Below, piece by piece: positions 1-9,264 of a DNA stretch of 64,000 bases. The first letter of the stretch is position 1. Every line of letters starts with the position of its first letter. The notes under the pieces were generated by a model. The model ran no database searches. It was not told the DNA's origin and was given only the letters and a program-made list of their open reading frames with translations. A program made the position numbers and the translations under genes. The stretch comes from Phycisphaerales bacterium (GTDB lineage: Bacteria; Planctomycetota; Phycisphaerae; Phycisphaerales; UBA1924), in NCBI GenBank assembly GCA_007693785.1, contig RECY01000017.1, positions 58,392 through 122,391 on the forward strand, written 5' to 3'.

Positions 1-871
1 GCACATCGATGTGGACGCCGCCGTTGAAGACGTCCGCGTCCTCGACCGCGTGGTAGCCGACGGGGAAGCCGAGCACCGCGGAGACGTGCTCGCTGAAGAC
101 GTACTCAAAGCTGGTGTTCAGGTCGAAGCTGTAGCCGTCGAAGCTCTGCGCGTCGATGTATTGCGCGGCGAAGTGGAACCGCGTGCGGATCGGCGTCGCG
201 GCCTGGTGCACGGGCAGGTTGTCGAGCGGGGCGCGCTCCGCCCCCGGCGTTTCGCCCCCGTTCGCGCCCGGGCTCCGGGCGCGACGGGCCGAGTGGTCCA
301 CGCTGAAGCGGTTGTAGAGCTCGCCCTCGGTCGTGGTGAAATCCGTGTGGATGCCGAAGCGTTCGAACTTGTAGCGGGCGCTGCGCGCGGTCGTCGCGAG
401 CGGGTTGCCGTCGGTCACCGCGACGAGCGAGCGTCGGTTGACCTGCTTCAGGAAATCCTTGATCGCGTCGGGGTCGTCCTTGAGAAAGAAGTCGCGGATC
501 TGGTTGCCGAGGTCCCCGTTGGCGCGGTCGAAGGTGGGCGTCGCGTCGGAGCCGAGGAGGCTGGTGATGCGGATGACCTCGCCGCCGTTCGCTCCGCCCG
601 TCGGGTCATACTGGATCGCGATCGCGTTGTCGATGCCCGCGTAGGTCAGGTTGGCGGCAAAGGGGACGCCGTTGAACGAGGCGAACGCCCCGGTCTGGTC
701 GGCGAGATTCTCCAGCAGGTTCGGCAGGCTGCTGGAGCCGACGAACAGGCGGTTGCCTGGGTTGCCGGTCTCGGCGAGGTTGACGTTGAACAAATCGCTC
801 GCCCGGGCGGCGCCGGCGACAACAACGAGCGTGCTCAGGATCGCGGCACGGGCGGTCTGGCGGGTGCGCAT
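1..871 (-). CDS. Exported hypothetical protein, C-terminus cut by window edge
   Basis: An open frame on the minus strand begins with ATG at 871 and runs off the left end, giving at least 290 residues. It opens with a clear signal peptide (MRTRQTARAAILSTLVVVAG, then AARAS). Near the window edge it shows alternating aromatic and polar segments (FHFAAQYIDAQSFDGYSFDL, FEYVFSEHVSAVLGF), which suggest beta strands and possibly an outer-membrane barrel. I do not recognise the family. The plus-strand frame across the same stretch is a shadow of this gene. It is divergent from uvrC with about 140 bp between them. The reading frame is well supported; the barrel idea is an inference. Confidence 0.7.
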   Translation of the reverse strand, partial: MRTRQTARAAILSTLVVVAGAARASDLFNVNLAETGNPGNRLFVGSSSLPNLLENLADQTGAFASFNGVPFAANLTYAGIDNAIAIQYDPTGGANGGEVIRITSLLGSDATPTFDRANGDLGNQIRDFFLKDDPDAIKDFLKQVNRRSLVAVTDGNPLATTARSARYKFERFGIHTDFTTTEGELYNRFSVDHSARRARSPGANGGETPGAERAPLDNLPVHQAATPIRTRFHFAAQYIDAQSFDGYSFDLNTSFEYVFSEHVSAVLGFPVGYHAVEDADVFNGGVHIDV

Positions 872-1009
872 GCGTGGGTTCCCCCAACAAGGTTCGGGCT
901 GGCTCGGCGCCCGGGACGCGGGCGGGGGCGTGCGCCCCACTTCTCGCCCTTTATCGGCGCGGAGCGTACCGCTACGCCACGACCCCTGCCAATCCACATA
1001 TCATCCCCC

Positions 1010-2467
1010 GTGCCCGACGACCCCGACGCGCCCTTCACCGACGAGGACGGCCTCCTCCCCGCCGACACCCCCCCGCCCTGGGGCACGGAGCGCGACAACG
1101 AACGCCTCGCCCGCCTCCTCGCCAAGGCCCGCGGGCTTCCCCCGGTGCCTGGCGTCTACCTAATGAAGGACGCCGCGGGCGTGGTGCTCTACGTCGGCAA
1201 GGCCTCCAAGCTGCCCGACCGCGTCAGCAGCTACTTCGTCCCGAGCGCGGCCCTCGGCCCCAAGAAGCACCCCATGCTCGCACTCGTCCACGACTTCGAC
1301 GTCCTCCGCTGCGAGGGTGAGTGGGAGGCGCTGCTCACCGAGAACCGGCTGATCAAGGACATCAAGCCGCGGTTCAACGCGCGCCTCATCGACGACAAGA
1401 GCTTCCCCTACCTCGTCGTCACCAGCCCGCGGGCCGAGGACTACCCGCGGGTGTTCGTCACGCGCAACCCCGCCGGCATCCGCGACGAGGGCGGCACGCA
1501 CCCGGAGATGCGCCACGCCCGCGTCTTCGGCCCGTTCACCAACGCCGGCGCGCTCCGCGAGGCCGTGCAGGTCCTGCAACGCGTCTTCAAGTTCCGCACC
1601 TGCAAGCTCGACATCGTGCAGGGCGACCCGAAGAACAAACGCTTCCGCCCCTGCCTGCTCCACGCGATCGGGCAGTGCACCGCGCCGTGCGCCGAGAAAA
1701 TCACCCCCGACGCCTACAACCAAGACACCGACCGCTTCATCAAGTTCCTCAGCACCAAGCGCAGCGCGATGCTGCGCGAGCTGAAGCAGGAGATGGGCGA
1801 GGCGTCGGCCGAGCTCCGCTTCGAACGGGCCGCGGCCCTCCGCGACCAGATCAAGGCGATCGAAAAACTCGACGAGCGCGCGCACACCCGCGACGGCTGG
1901 CAACCCGAGACCGAGATCGGGTATATCGACCCGAAAAAAGGCGTCAAAGCCCTGCAGAAAGCCCTCGGCATGGAGACCGCCATCCGCTGCATCGAGGGCA
2001 TCGACATCGCCCACCTCCAGGGCGGCGAGACCGTCGGCAGCAAAGTCTGCTTCATCGACGGACGCCCGTTCAAGGACGAGTACCGGCGCTACCGGATCAA
2101 GACCGTGAAGAACCTGCCGGGCGAGCGCGCCAACGACGACTACGCGAGCATCCGCGAGGTCGTGAGCCGCCGCTACCGCGAGGCCGGTGCGGGGGAGGCG
2201 CTCTACCCCGAGGTGATCCTGATTGACGGCGGGCTCGGGCAGCTCCACGCGGCCCAGCAGGCGTTCGAGCAGCTCGACGTGCAGCCGCCGATGGTGATCA
2301 GCCTCGCGAAGAAAGAAGAGCTGATCTACACGCAGGCGCGGACGGAGCCGATCCGCCTGAGCCGCAACAACGCGGGGCTGCGCCTCTGCCAGCAAGTCCG
2401 CGACGAGGCCCACCGCTTCGCGCAGCACTACCACCACATCCTGAGGCGGAAGAAGACGCTGGAGTGA
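1010..2467 (+). CDS. uvrC: UvrABC excinuclease subunit C, short form without C-terminal HhH
   Basis: UvrC makes both incisions in nucleotide excision repair with UvrA and UvrB. I place the start at GTG 1010; the frame stays open far upstream but that part is antisense to the exported protein. Visible in the 485-residue product: the GIY-YIG nuclease (GVYLM near 48, LYVGKAS near 60), the conserved Cys region (CLLHAIGQCTAPC), a UVR segment near 259-291 (ELRFERAAALRDQI), and the RNase H-like endonuclease domain with GIDIAH near 330, LIDGGLGQL near 403 and DEAHRFA near 465. The protein stops about 20 residues later, so the tandem helix-hairpin-helix found in ordinary ~600-residue UvrC is missing. 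The downstream DNA does not supply it in another frame. Confidence 0.93.
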   Translation: MPDDPDAPFTDEDGLLPADTPPPWGTERDNERLARLLAKARGLPPVPGVYLMKDAAGVVLYVGKASKLPDRVSSYFVPSAALGPKKHPMLALVHDFDVLRCEGEWEALLTENRLIKDIKPRFNARLIDDKSFPYLVVTSPRAEDYPRVFVTRNPAGIRDEGGTHPEMRHARVFGPFTNAGALREAVQVLQRVFKFRTCKLDIVQGDPKNKRFRPCLLHAIGQCTAPCAEKITPDAYNQDTDRFIKFLSTKRSAMLRELKQEMGEASAELRFERAAALRDQIKAIEKLDERAHTRDGWQPETEIGYIDPKKGVKALQKALGMETAIRCIEGIDIAHLQGGETVGSKVCFIDGRPFKDEYRRYRIKTVKNLPGERANDDYASIREVVSRRYREAGAGEALYPEVILIDGGLGQLHAAQQAFEQLDVQPPMVISLAKKEELIYTQARTEPIRLSRNNAGLRLCQQVRDEAHRFAQHYHHILRRKKTLE

Positions 2468-2517
2468 AGGACCGAGGTTCTGTCTGACAGATCGAGGACG
2501 TCTTCACAAGCTCGTGC

Positions 2518-4248
2518 CTAACCCTCAGCCGGATCCCTCGCCACGCGGAGCACCAGGAGCGTCTGGTCATCGACGCGTCGCCGGAGGCCGGCGAACTGGC
2601 GCATCTGCCACATGACGTGGTCGGCGATCTCGCTCGCGCTCGCCTCGGGGTGCTGGGCGAGGAAGGCGAGCAGGGCGTCGCGGAGTCGCGCCTTGCCGAA
2701 TTTTTCATCGCTGAACGACCGCGCGTCCGGGATCCCGTCGCTGTAGGCGACAAGCACGTCGCCGGGGCGCAGGTCGTAGGCCGCGATTTGGTACCGCTGG
2801 CTCGGGTCGATCCCGACGACCATCCCGCCGATGATCAGCTCGTCCACGTCGCGCACCGTCGGCGCCCGGTGCTCGGGCACGCGGATCACCATCGGCGGGT
2901 CGTGCCCGGCGCTGGTGAAGTGCAGGCGACGCGTCGCCGGGTCCAGCACGCCGAACCAGAGCGTCGCGAACTCGTGCTCCAGCGTGTCGCGACACATCGC
3001 GTGGTTCACGCGCTCCACCACGTCGTTCAGCCCGCGGTCCTCCTCGGCGTTCGCCCGCAGCGTCGCGCGCACGGCGCTCATCAGCAGCGCGGCCGCCACG
3101 CCCTTGCCCACCACGTCCCCCACCGTCAGGCCAAGCATGGGGCGCCCCTCGCGCTCCAGGCTGAACACGTCGTAGAAGTCGCCCCCGAGCTCGAAGCTCG
3201 GCACGTAGCGCGCCGCGACCTCCACGCCGGGCGTCTCGGGCATCTGGCTCGGGAGCATCCGGCGCTGCACGTCGCCCGCGATCTCGAGCTGGCGTGCGAT
3301 CCGGCGCTCTTCCTCCTGCATCCGCAGCAGGCGCGCCTGCTCGACCGCGAGGGCCGCCTGCTGCCCGATCGAGACCAGCAGCCGCTGCTCCGCCTCGCTG
3401 AACCGGCGGCGCTCGCGCCCGTACAGACGCATCACCCCGATCGGGCGACCGCGGAAGACCAGACCCACGTTGATGCACGAGCGGAGCCCCTGCGCGATCA
3501 CACGCTCGGGCTCCAGGATCCGCGCGTCCTCGCCCACGTCCTCCACCGTCACCACCTCGCCCGCCAGCGCCATGCGGTCGAACAAGCGGTCCCGGCTCAG
3601 CGGCACCGGGCTGTGCAGATAGTCCGCGCGAAGCCGGCGACCCGTCGCCAGACGCAGCGTGGTCTCCTCGGCCGACGACAACGCCCCCTCGGCCGCGTTC
3701 GCCTCCTCCGGGAGCAACACGATCGACCCCGCGTCCAGCCCCAGCACCTCCAGCGCCGAGTCCAGCGCCAGGTCCAGCACCCGATCGACGCTGCTCGCGC
3801 GCACGAGCGAGCTCGTCAGGCGGTAGAGCACGTCCAGCTCGTGGATGCGGCTGTCGCGCTCGACGATGTTCTCGCACACCTCGCTTGCCGCCGCCGCCAG
3901 AAAGTGCAGGCTCGCCACCAACGCCGCACGACCGCCCGCGAGCGACGTCTGCCCGGGACCGACCCAGATCGCGCCGATCTCCTGCCCCTCGACGACCAGC
4001 GGCGCACGCTCGGCCCCCGACGACGGCGACGGCGCGCCCGCCTCGATCCGGAACGGCTCGCCGTGCTCGCCCGGGCGCACCCGCGACCCGTCGGCGTCCC
4101 GAAGTTCGATCGTGAGCCCCGTCATCCCGCTCAGCTCCGCGCACAGACGCGCCAGCGAGCCGTCGGTCAGGAACCGTGCCAGTGTCAACCCGATCGGCGT
4201 CGGCGAGGCCTCGCCGCCCCGGGCTCCGCGATCGCGCTCATCGCCCAC
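2518..4248 (-). CDS. GAF-domain PP2C-type (SpoIIE/RsbU) serine phosphatase
   Basis: A likely signalling phosphatase acting on anti-sigma-antagonist type phosphoproteins. The N-terminal ~110 residues resemble a small sensory domain (LCAELSGMTGLTIELRDADG, PocR-like by eye). A GAF domain follows around 140-310, then a short coiled linker (EEERRIARQLEIAGDVQRRM) typical of RsbU proteins, then the SpoIIE phosphatase domain. Metal-binding motifs of the PP2C fold are all present: GGDFYD, GDVVGKG, SAGHDPP, YSDGI and DDQTLLVL. Start is GTG at 4248, the only in-frame start after the upstream stop. It converges on uvrC with about 50 bp between stops. No kinase or STAS partner is adjacent. Confidence 0.88.
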   Translation of the reverse strand: MGDERDRGARGGEASPTPIGLTLARFLTDGSLARLCAELSGMTGLTIELRDADGSRVRPGEHGEPFRIEAGAPSPSSGAERAPLVVEGQEIGAIWVGPGQTSLAGGRAALVASLHFLAAAASEVCENIVERDSRIHELDVLYRLTSSLVRASSVDRVLDLALDSALEVLGLDAGSIVLLPEEANAAEGALSSAEETTLRLATGRRLRADYLHSPVPLSRDRLFDRMALAGEVVTVEDVGEDARILEPERVIAQGLRSCINVGLVFRGRPIGVMRLYGRERRRFSEAEQRLLVSIGQQAALAVEQARLLRMQEEERRIARQLEIAGDVQRRMLPSQMPETPGVEVAARYVPSFELGGDFYDVFSLEREGRPMLGLTVGDVVGKGVAAALLMSAVRATLRANAEEDRGLNDVVERVNHAMCRDTLEHEFATLWFGVLDPATRRLHFTSAGHDPPMVIRVPEHRAPTVRDVDELIIGGMVVGIDPSQRYQIAAYDLRPGDVLVAYSDGIPDARSFSDEKFGKARLRDALLAFLAQHPEASASEIADHVMWQMRQFAGLRRRVDDQTLLVLRVARDPAEG

Positions 4249-4504
4249 GCTCTGCTCGTCCGCCGCTACGCGGCCGCCTTCCGGACGCGCGTGCGGCGTG
4301 CCGGAGGGCCCGGGCCCGGTCTGGCGTGGTGTGTGTTCGATGATCCGTCACCTCCGCACGTCCGCACGCGCACCCATATTCAAGTGCTGGCATCGACGAA
4401 CACCACCACCCGCGCACAATCTTCCCGAAGCCCCAATCAAAACCGCATCGCCAACGACCACCGGGGAGCCGCTCCAGACACCCCGCTCCCGCCGCGGGCG
4501 GTGG

Positions 4505-6376
4505 TCAGTCCCGGTCTTGCGGCGCCCCCTCGAGATCGCGGCTCGGGCCCGGATCGCGGTCGATCCAGATCCCGCGGAGGAACGACGGCATCGGATCGCC
4601 ACGCCCGCCGGCTTCCCGACGCTCGCGGTCGGCCCGGTCGAGCAGGGTGATCGCTTCGAGCACCGTTTCCCGCTCGCCGAGCTGGAAGGCGACGTACGCG
4701 AGCAGCGTCGCGTGGCTCTCGCGGATGCCGCTCGCGCCCTCGACCCGCTCGCGGAGCTGCCCGAGCACATGCTCTAGGCGTTCGTCGGTCGGGCGAGCCG
4801 CCAGGACGTACCGCACGCCCGCCATCTCCGGGTGACGGGTCAGCAGGGCGCGGAGGTTGACCGCCGCCGAGTCCAGCAGCCCCGCCCCGAGCTGCGCGTG
4901 GACCCGCCCCACCATCGCCGACGGGTCGTTCGCACGCACCGCGAGCGCGGTGATGTACCGCGACTCGGCGTCGAAATACCGCCCGGCCTCCATCAGGCGG
5001 GTGGCGGCCGCCATGTGGCTCGTGAATAGGTCGCGCTCCACGTCGCCCGAGGGCAGCAGGCTGTCCAGCTCGCCACCGGAATCGCGGATCAGACGCAGCG
5101 TCTCCGGGTCGAACAGCCCGTCGTCCGGCTCGCGACTCTCATCGTCGTCTTCCAGCACCGGCCGCTCCAGGTCCACCTCCGGCAGCCTCGAACGTTCACG
5201 GTCCGACGGATCGCCCGGGCGCGTCCCGTCCAGTGGACGCCCCTCCATCGCGGCTTCGAAACGGCGCAGCTCCGCGCGGAGCGCATCCAATCGCTCCTCC
5301 AGCGGCTCCACCGTCGGCGAGACGCCCGAAGCCGGGTCCTCGGGCGACGCCGGCAACATCCCACGCAGACGATCCATCACCCGGTCGTGCGGGGTCCGCC
5401 GCACGTCATCGTCGCGGCTTGTGCCCGTCGGCAGGCGAAGGTCCTGACGGCCCGCGTCCACCCGACCCGAGACACCCTGGCCCTGCAACGGGTCCATCCC
5501 GGGCATCGTCGGCGCATCCGGCATGCCCGGCAGACGCGACGCGTCATCCCGGCGAGGCGTCGGCGCCCGCGCCTCCTCACGAGCACGCATCCCGGGATCC
5601 TCCTCCGCCATCGGCATCCCCGTCATCGGGTCGATCGCGCCCAGCGGGATCGGGCGGATCCCGCGGAGCGGGCTCGCGATCATGCCGTACTGACCGCCGC
5701 GATCGTCCATCGGGTACACGCCCAGCAACTCCTGGCGCAGCCCGCTGTTGGCGGCGTACGCGGAGGTTGAACGCATCTCCAGCAGCCGCCCACGCGTGTC
5801 CATCGAGCCCAGAGCGTTCATCCCCGACCCGGGCATCCCGTCGTCCACGCGCTGGAGCGGCGAGGCCCCGGGGCCCGTCGGCGTGACATTGGGCAGGTCG
5901 CCCGCGAGGCGGCGGAACCCATCCCGGCGCATCGAGAGATCCCCGACCAGCCCCTGCGGCACGGCGCTGCCGGTCGCGAGGGCGAACTGATATTGCAGCG
6001 CCTCGGTGCCGCGGATCCCGACACCCGCGAGCCCGGAATACATGGAATCGCGCCGGAAGGCGAAGAGATCGTCGGAGCCGATCCCGCCGCGAAACTCGAA
6101 GGGGTCGGTGTAGCCGACGTTGCCGCGGAAGCTGGCACCGCCGGGGGCGTTGCCGGTAACGATCGCGTTGCGGAAGCGGATCTCGGACATGATGTCGCGC
6201 CCGAGTGGGGGCGGGCCACCGGGGCCGTAGCGGCTCATGTCGCGCTCCAGCCCGCGTCCGTCGCCGAGCCCGGTCTGCCCGTAGGCGGCCCCGGCCGAGA
6301 GCAGCAGCGCCGCTGCCCCGCCCATCAGCCCGCACCCGAGGATCCCGACCACGCCCGATCCTGTTCCGCGTCGCAT
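4505..6376 (-). CDS. Secreted hypothetical protein with C-terminal TPR-like repeats
   Basis: About 620 residues. The signal peptide is obvious (GVVGILGCGLMGGAAALLLS, then AGAAYG before the mature QTGLG). The centre is polar and proline/arginine-rich with little predicted order. The C-terminal ~170 residues contain helical pairs of TPR character (HMAAATRLMEAGRYFDAESR, then LRALLTRHPEMAGVRYVLAA). I prefer the ATG at 6376 because GGAG lies six bases before it; the ATG at 6388 has no comparable ribosome site. The protein is probably envelope-associated. I do not recognise a named family. Confidence 0.75.
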   Translation of the reverse strand: MRRGTGSGVVGILGCGLMGGAAALLLSAGAAYGQTGLGDGRGLERDMSRYGPGGPPPLGRDIMSEIRFRNAIVTGNAPGGASFRGNVGYTDPFEFRGGIGSDDLFAFRRDSMYSGLAGVGIRGTEALQYQFALATGSAVPQGLVGDLSMRRDGFRRLAGDLPNVTPTGPGASPLQRVDDGMPGSGMNALGSMDTRGRLLEMRSTSAYAANSGLRQELLGVYPMDDRGGQYGMIASPLRGIRPIPLGAIDPMTGMPMAEEDPGMRAREEARAPTPRRDDASRLPGMPDAPTMPGMDPLQGQGVSGRVDAGRQDLRLPTGTSRDDDVRRTPHDRVMDRLRGMLPASPEDPASGVSPTVEPLEERLDALRAELRRFEAAMEGRPLDGTRPGDPSDRERSRLPEVDLERPVLEDDDESREPDDGLFDPETLRLIRDSGGELDSLLPSGDVERDLFTSHMAAATRLMEAGRYFDAESRYITALAVRANDPSAMVGRVHAQLGAGLLDSAAVNLRALLTRHPEMAGVRYVLAARPTDERLEHVLGQLRERVEGASGIRESHATLLAYVAFQLGERETVLEAITLLDRADRERREAGGRGDPMPSFLRGIWIDRDPGPSRDLEGAPQDRD

Positions 6377-6609
6377 GACATTCTCCATCCGTGCTCGCCC
6401 AGCCGCTCGGCATCACGCCATCCGGCACTTTCTTGAACCGCCCGCCGACCGCGAGGCTTCCAGTCGCCGAGTTGACCCTATCGACCGTGCGGCCCGCGGA
6501 CCGCCCCGGTTCGCGCCGAAACCCTTGCCCACAAGCCGTCGGACCCAGTTATCCGCGGCTTTTGCGCCCCCACGACCCAGAATACGTGTCGCCCGACGTC
6601 GCATACATG

Positions 6610-6644
6610 AAAAAAACCCGACCCCACGAACAGTTCGCGGGGCC
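6610..6644 (-). terminator. Rho-independent terminator after the anti-sigma gene
   Basis: Read on the minus strand, a GC hairpin (CCCC-x-CG arms around AACTGTT) is followed by GGG and a run of seven T. It lies about 240 bases after the stop of the anti-sigma gene and is the first U-tract terminator downstream of it. Confidence 0.7.
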
Positions 6645-6807
6645 AGGTAGGGGGATGGCTCAAGTATTCGTGGAAGGGGTCGGCTCGCGAGCGGACTCGC
6701 TGTCGGCACAATCATTTCGGAGCCGTCGCGTTGGCGGACGCATGGCGACGAAAAATTTTCTTTTGCGGAGGCTCGGGCTTGGCGGGGGTGTGCCCTCGCA
6801 ACGGCAA

Positions 6808-6850
6808 GGAGCCGGGCCGGACGCCGATCTGGCATCCGAAACCCGGCTCC
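6808..6850 (-). terminator. Long two-part hairpin just after the anti-sigma stop codon
   Basis: Outer arms GGAGCCGGG / CCCGGCTCC enclose a second stem CGGACGCC / GGCATCCG with one mismatch and a five-base loop. It begins 33 bases after the stop codon at 6883. It has no U-tract, so it may act as a pause site or a 3'-end stabiliser instead of a terminator proper. Confidence 0.5.
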
Positions 6851-6882
6851 CGTGGATTGGTGGGCGCTGGTGAGGCGGGGGT

Positions 6883-8070
6883 TTAGAAGCCGCCGGGCTC
6901 GGGCAGGCCGAGCTGCTCCCGGAGCTGTTCCCCGACCTCCGGTTCGTCGGCGACGAGGTAGTGCATGAGCCCGCCGCGTTGCCAGGCGAGGATGAGCTGG
7001 TGAGCCGCCGACGCGCGATCTTGGGCGGCGATCGCCGGGCGATCGCGGGGATCGAGCCGGTAGGTCTGCCCATCTTCGAGCCCGAGCCAGCCGGTGGCGG
7101 GCTGGACGAAGAGGCTCACGTTGAGGTTCCGCTCGGCGATCTGGGCGGGGTCGATCCTCGCGGTCGGAGCGAAGCGGAGGTGCATCGCGGGCGCCCCGCC
7201 GGGCACGCCGCAGGTCCCGGCATCGACAAAGCGGAGCCCGTTGTCACTCGGCCCGGTGAGCAGGTCGCCCAGACTGAAGACCAGGCCGGTCAGGGCCTCG
7301 AAGGCCGCCGGGACGGCTTCGGCTTCCCGCACCGTGAACTTGCTCGCGACCGAGGACGGGTCGATGAAGCAGCGCGTGTGCTCCTTCGCGACGAACGACG
7401 AGGCGAGTTGCACACGCTCGGCCCGCTGATCCGGGCCTTCGGCGATCGTCCCCTCGCCCGGCTGGGCGAGTTCGTTCCCGAGGAACGTGTTCCCAAGAAA
7501 CAGGGCTGAGACCGTCAGCACCAGCACCGCGGCGAGCGCGGTCAGGGCCCGGACCGGCCCGGTCCAAAAGCTCCGGGACCGCGTCTCAGGTGCGCGGCGT
7601 TGGATCGCTTCGGCGAAGTCCGCGTCGGTGTCCGGCTGTGCCGCTTGAAGGGACCCCGCGGACGCGTGGTGGGTCTCGTGCCCGGGCGCCTCGTCCGAAC
7701 CCTGAGCCGACCGGGACGCGATCTCCAGCACGCGGGCGCGGAGGTGCTCCGGGCAGTTGGTCCCGCCCATCACCCGCCCGCACGCCTCGCGGAGCGAACG
7801 CTCGCTGTCCACACCGGCCCCGAGGTCGGGACGCTCGGTGAGCAGAGACGCGAGCTGCGGCTGCTGCTCGGGGGTCAATTCCCCATCGGCGGCACACCGG
7901 ATGAGCACGCCCGCACGCGAACGCTCGCGACGGGCGGCATCGGTCGCTTCCTGAGCCGCGATCGACGACGCGAACACACTCGGCTGAGATGATTCGATCG
8001 ATGAGTCTGGCACACGCGGCAGGCCTGTACCGGCCACGCCTGCATTTTGCTGCCCGTCACGACTGTGCAT
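6883..8070 (-). CDS. Putative anti-sigma factor, single-pass membrane protein
   Basis: A 395-residue protein directly downstream of an ECF sigma gene on the same strand, the usual arrangement for sigma/anti-sigma pairs. The N-terminal part contains a charged helical segment with two Cys (LREACGRVMGGTNCPEHLRA) that resembles the sigma-binding region of anti-sigma factors, but a full HxxxCxxC zinc motif is not seen. One membrane span is clear (VRALTALAAVLVLTVSALFL), leaving a C-terminal domain of ~220 residues outside the membrane. I start it at ATG 8070, which has GAAGG ten bases upstream. An alternative start at 8160 would add 30 unlikely residues. Confidence 0.75.
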   Translation of the reverse strand: MHSRDGQQNAGVAGTGLPRVPDSSIESSQPSVFASSIAAQEATDAARRERSRAGVLIRCAADGELTPEQQPQLASLLTERPDLGAGVDSERSLREACGRVMGGTNCPEHLRARVLEIASRSAQGSDEAPGHETHHASAGSLQAAQPDTDADFAEAIQRRAPETRSRSFWTGPVRALTALAAVLVLTVSALFLGNTFLGNELAQPGEGTIAEGPDQRAERVQLASSFVAKEHTRCFIDPSSVASKFTVREAEAVPAAFEALTGLVFSLGDLLTGPSDNGLRFVDAGTCGVPGGAPAMHLRFAPTARIDPAQIAERNLNVSLFVQPATGWLGLEDGQTYRLDPRDRPAIAAQDRASAAHQLILAWQRGGLMHYLVADEPEVGEQLREQLGLPEPGGF

Positions 8071-8343
8071 CGCTGTACCTTCGAAAACTCGGCCCCCCGG
8101 CCGAACACGCCCACCGACGCTGACAAAAGCCCCCGTCGTCGGCCCCAACCTCGCGTTCACCGATTCCCCGAAACCCCGGAATCAGTTGACATGTTTGCAA
8201 ACCCAAACCAGCGACCCGATATTCAGGACACGGTTGCACTTTTCCGTCGCATCCGAAATTTTTTTCACTTGACAACCGGAATCCCAAACAACCTACAAGC
8301 CTAGGGGGCAACATACCTAGACCAACCCCAGAAGAACCATGGT
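8071..8343. other. AT-rich gap between sigma and anti-sigma genes
   Basis: This 273-bp gap is unusual for a sigma/anti-sigma pair, which are normally coupled. It contains an A/T-rich core near 8250-8300 with TTGACA at about 8269 on the plus strand, and a direct repeat CCTAG-N10-CCTAG near 8303-8322. No gene is visible. It may hold a promoter for the anti-sigma gene alone, but no good -10 box was identified. Confidence 0.35.
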
Positions 8344-9054
8344 TTATCCCGCCGCTGGACCGGTTCTCGGACCCGCGCGCGAGCCCAGCGGCGTGGGCGT
8401 CGCCGCCGGAGGCGAGACGGGCGCCGGACGAACCCGTGCCGGCTCGTTCTCTTCCCGATCCCCGCGGATCAGCCGCCCCAGCCCGAGCTCGGCCGCGGCC
8501 TCGTGGTCGCCGGTCAACGCCTCGGCGACCTGCTTCCGAGCCCGGTGCAGGCGGCTCATCACCGTCCCGATCGGGACTTCCAGAATCTCGGCGATCTCCC
8601 GGTACTTCAGCCCGTCCACGCCCCACATCATCAGCACCATCCGGTGCTCGGGCTTGAGGGCGTCGATCGCGTCCTTCAGGCGGCTATCAACCTGCTCCCA
8701 GTCCAAGTCGCTCTGATCCCAGACGGACGGGGCCTCGCCGGGCAAGGGGCCGTCGGCGGCCTCGGCGAAGAACTCCCCCACCGGGGTCGGGCGACGGGCC
8801 TGACGCTTCACCTTCGTGTAGAAGACGTTGTGCGTGATGGTGAACAGCCAGGAGCGCATGCCCCCGGTGCCCCCGCGGTCGCTCTCATCGGCCATGTCCT
8901 CGAAGCGCGCGACGGCCGACGGGCGGAACGCACGCGCGTACACGTCCTGCACAACCTCGTCGGCCTCGTTCGGATCCCTCGTCAGGCTCAGCGCCATGCG
9001 ATAGACCGCGTCGAGATGCTCGACCGCCAGCCGCTCGAACTCCGGCCGCTCCAT
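8344..9054 (-). CDS. ECF-family RNA polymerase sigma factor
   Basis: A 236-residue sigma-70 family protein. Region 2 is seen in LDAVYRMALSLTRDPNEADE and DVYARAF, with the -10 recognition part around MRSWLFTITHNVFYTKVK. Region 4 follows as DAIDALKPEHRMVLMMWGVD, then KYREIAEILEVPIGTVMSRL and HRARKQV. The C-terminal ~45 residues are a low-complexity tail. The start is ATG 9054; the frame remains open 37 codons upstream but those residues do not match the family. It is divergent from metG and precedes the membrane anti-sigma gene. Confidence 0.9.
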   Translation of the reverse strand: MERPEFERLAVEHLDAVYRMALSLTRDPNEADEVVQDVYARAFRPSAVARFEDMADESDRGGTGGMRSWLFTITHNVFYTKVKRQARRPTPVGEFFAEAADGPLPGEAPSVWDQSDLDWEQVDSRLKDAIDALKPEHRMVLMMWGVDGLKYREIAEILEVPIGTVMSRLHRARKQVAEALTGDHEAAAELGLGRLIRGDREENEPARVRPAPVSPPAATPTPLGSRAGPRTGPAAG

Positions 9055-9264
9055 CCGAACCCCGATCCGGCGCTCAAAGCGCCCCCTCGCGACCCAACCC
9101 CCACCCCGCGAACACCCGCGGGTTACCAGGGAATACGCCCGAATGCCCTTGGCGATGCGACGCACGCCCTCGGGGCACGCGGTTCAGGGTAAAGACCTTC
9201 CCCAAGTCACAGGCACCAAGAACAGCGGTTTCCGGGGCGGTGCGCGTTCCCCTACCATCGCCCC

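Noticed and set aside
11..1009. Plus-strand open frame that joins the start of uvrC
   Set aside because: It is antisense to the exported protein on the minus strand; UvrC homology begins only after the GTG at 1010.
8265..8300. Plus-strand sigma-70 promoter TTGACA-N17-CCTACA
   Set aside because: The -10 box is poor and no plus-strand gene follows before metG, almost 1 kb away.
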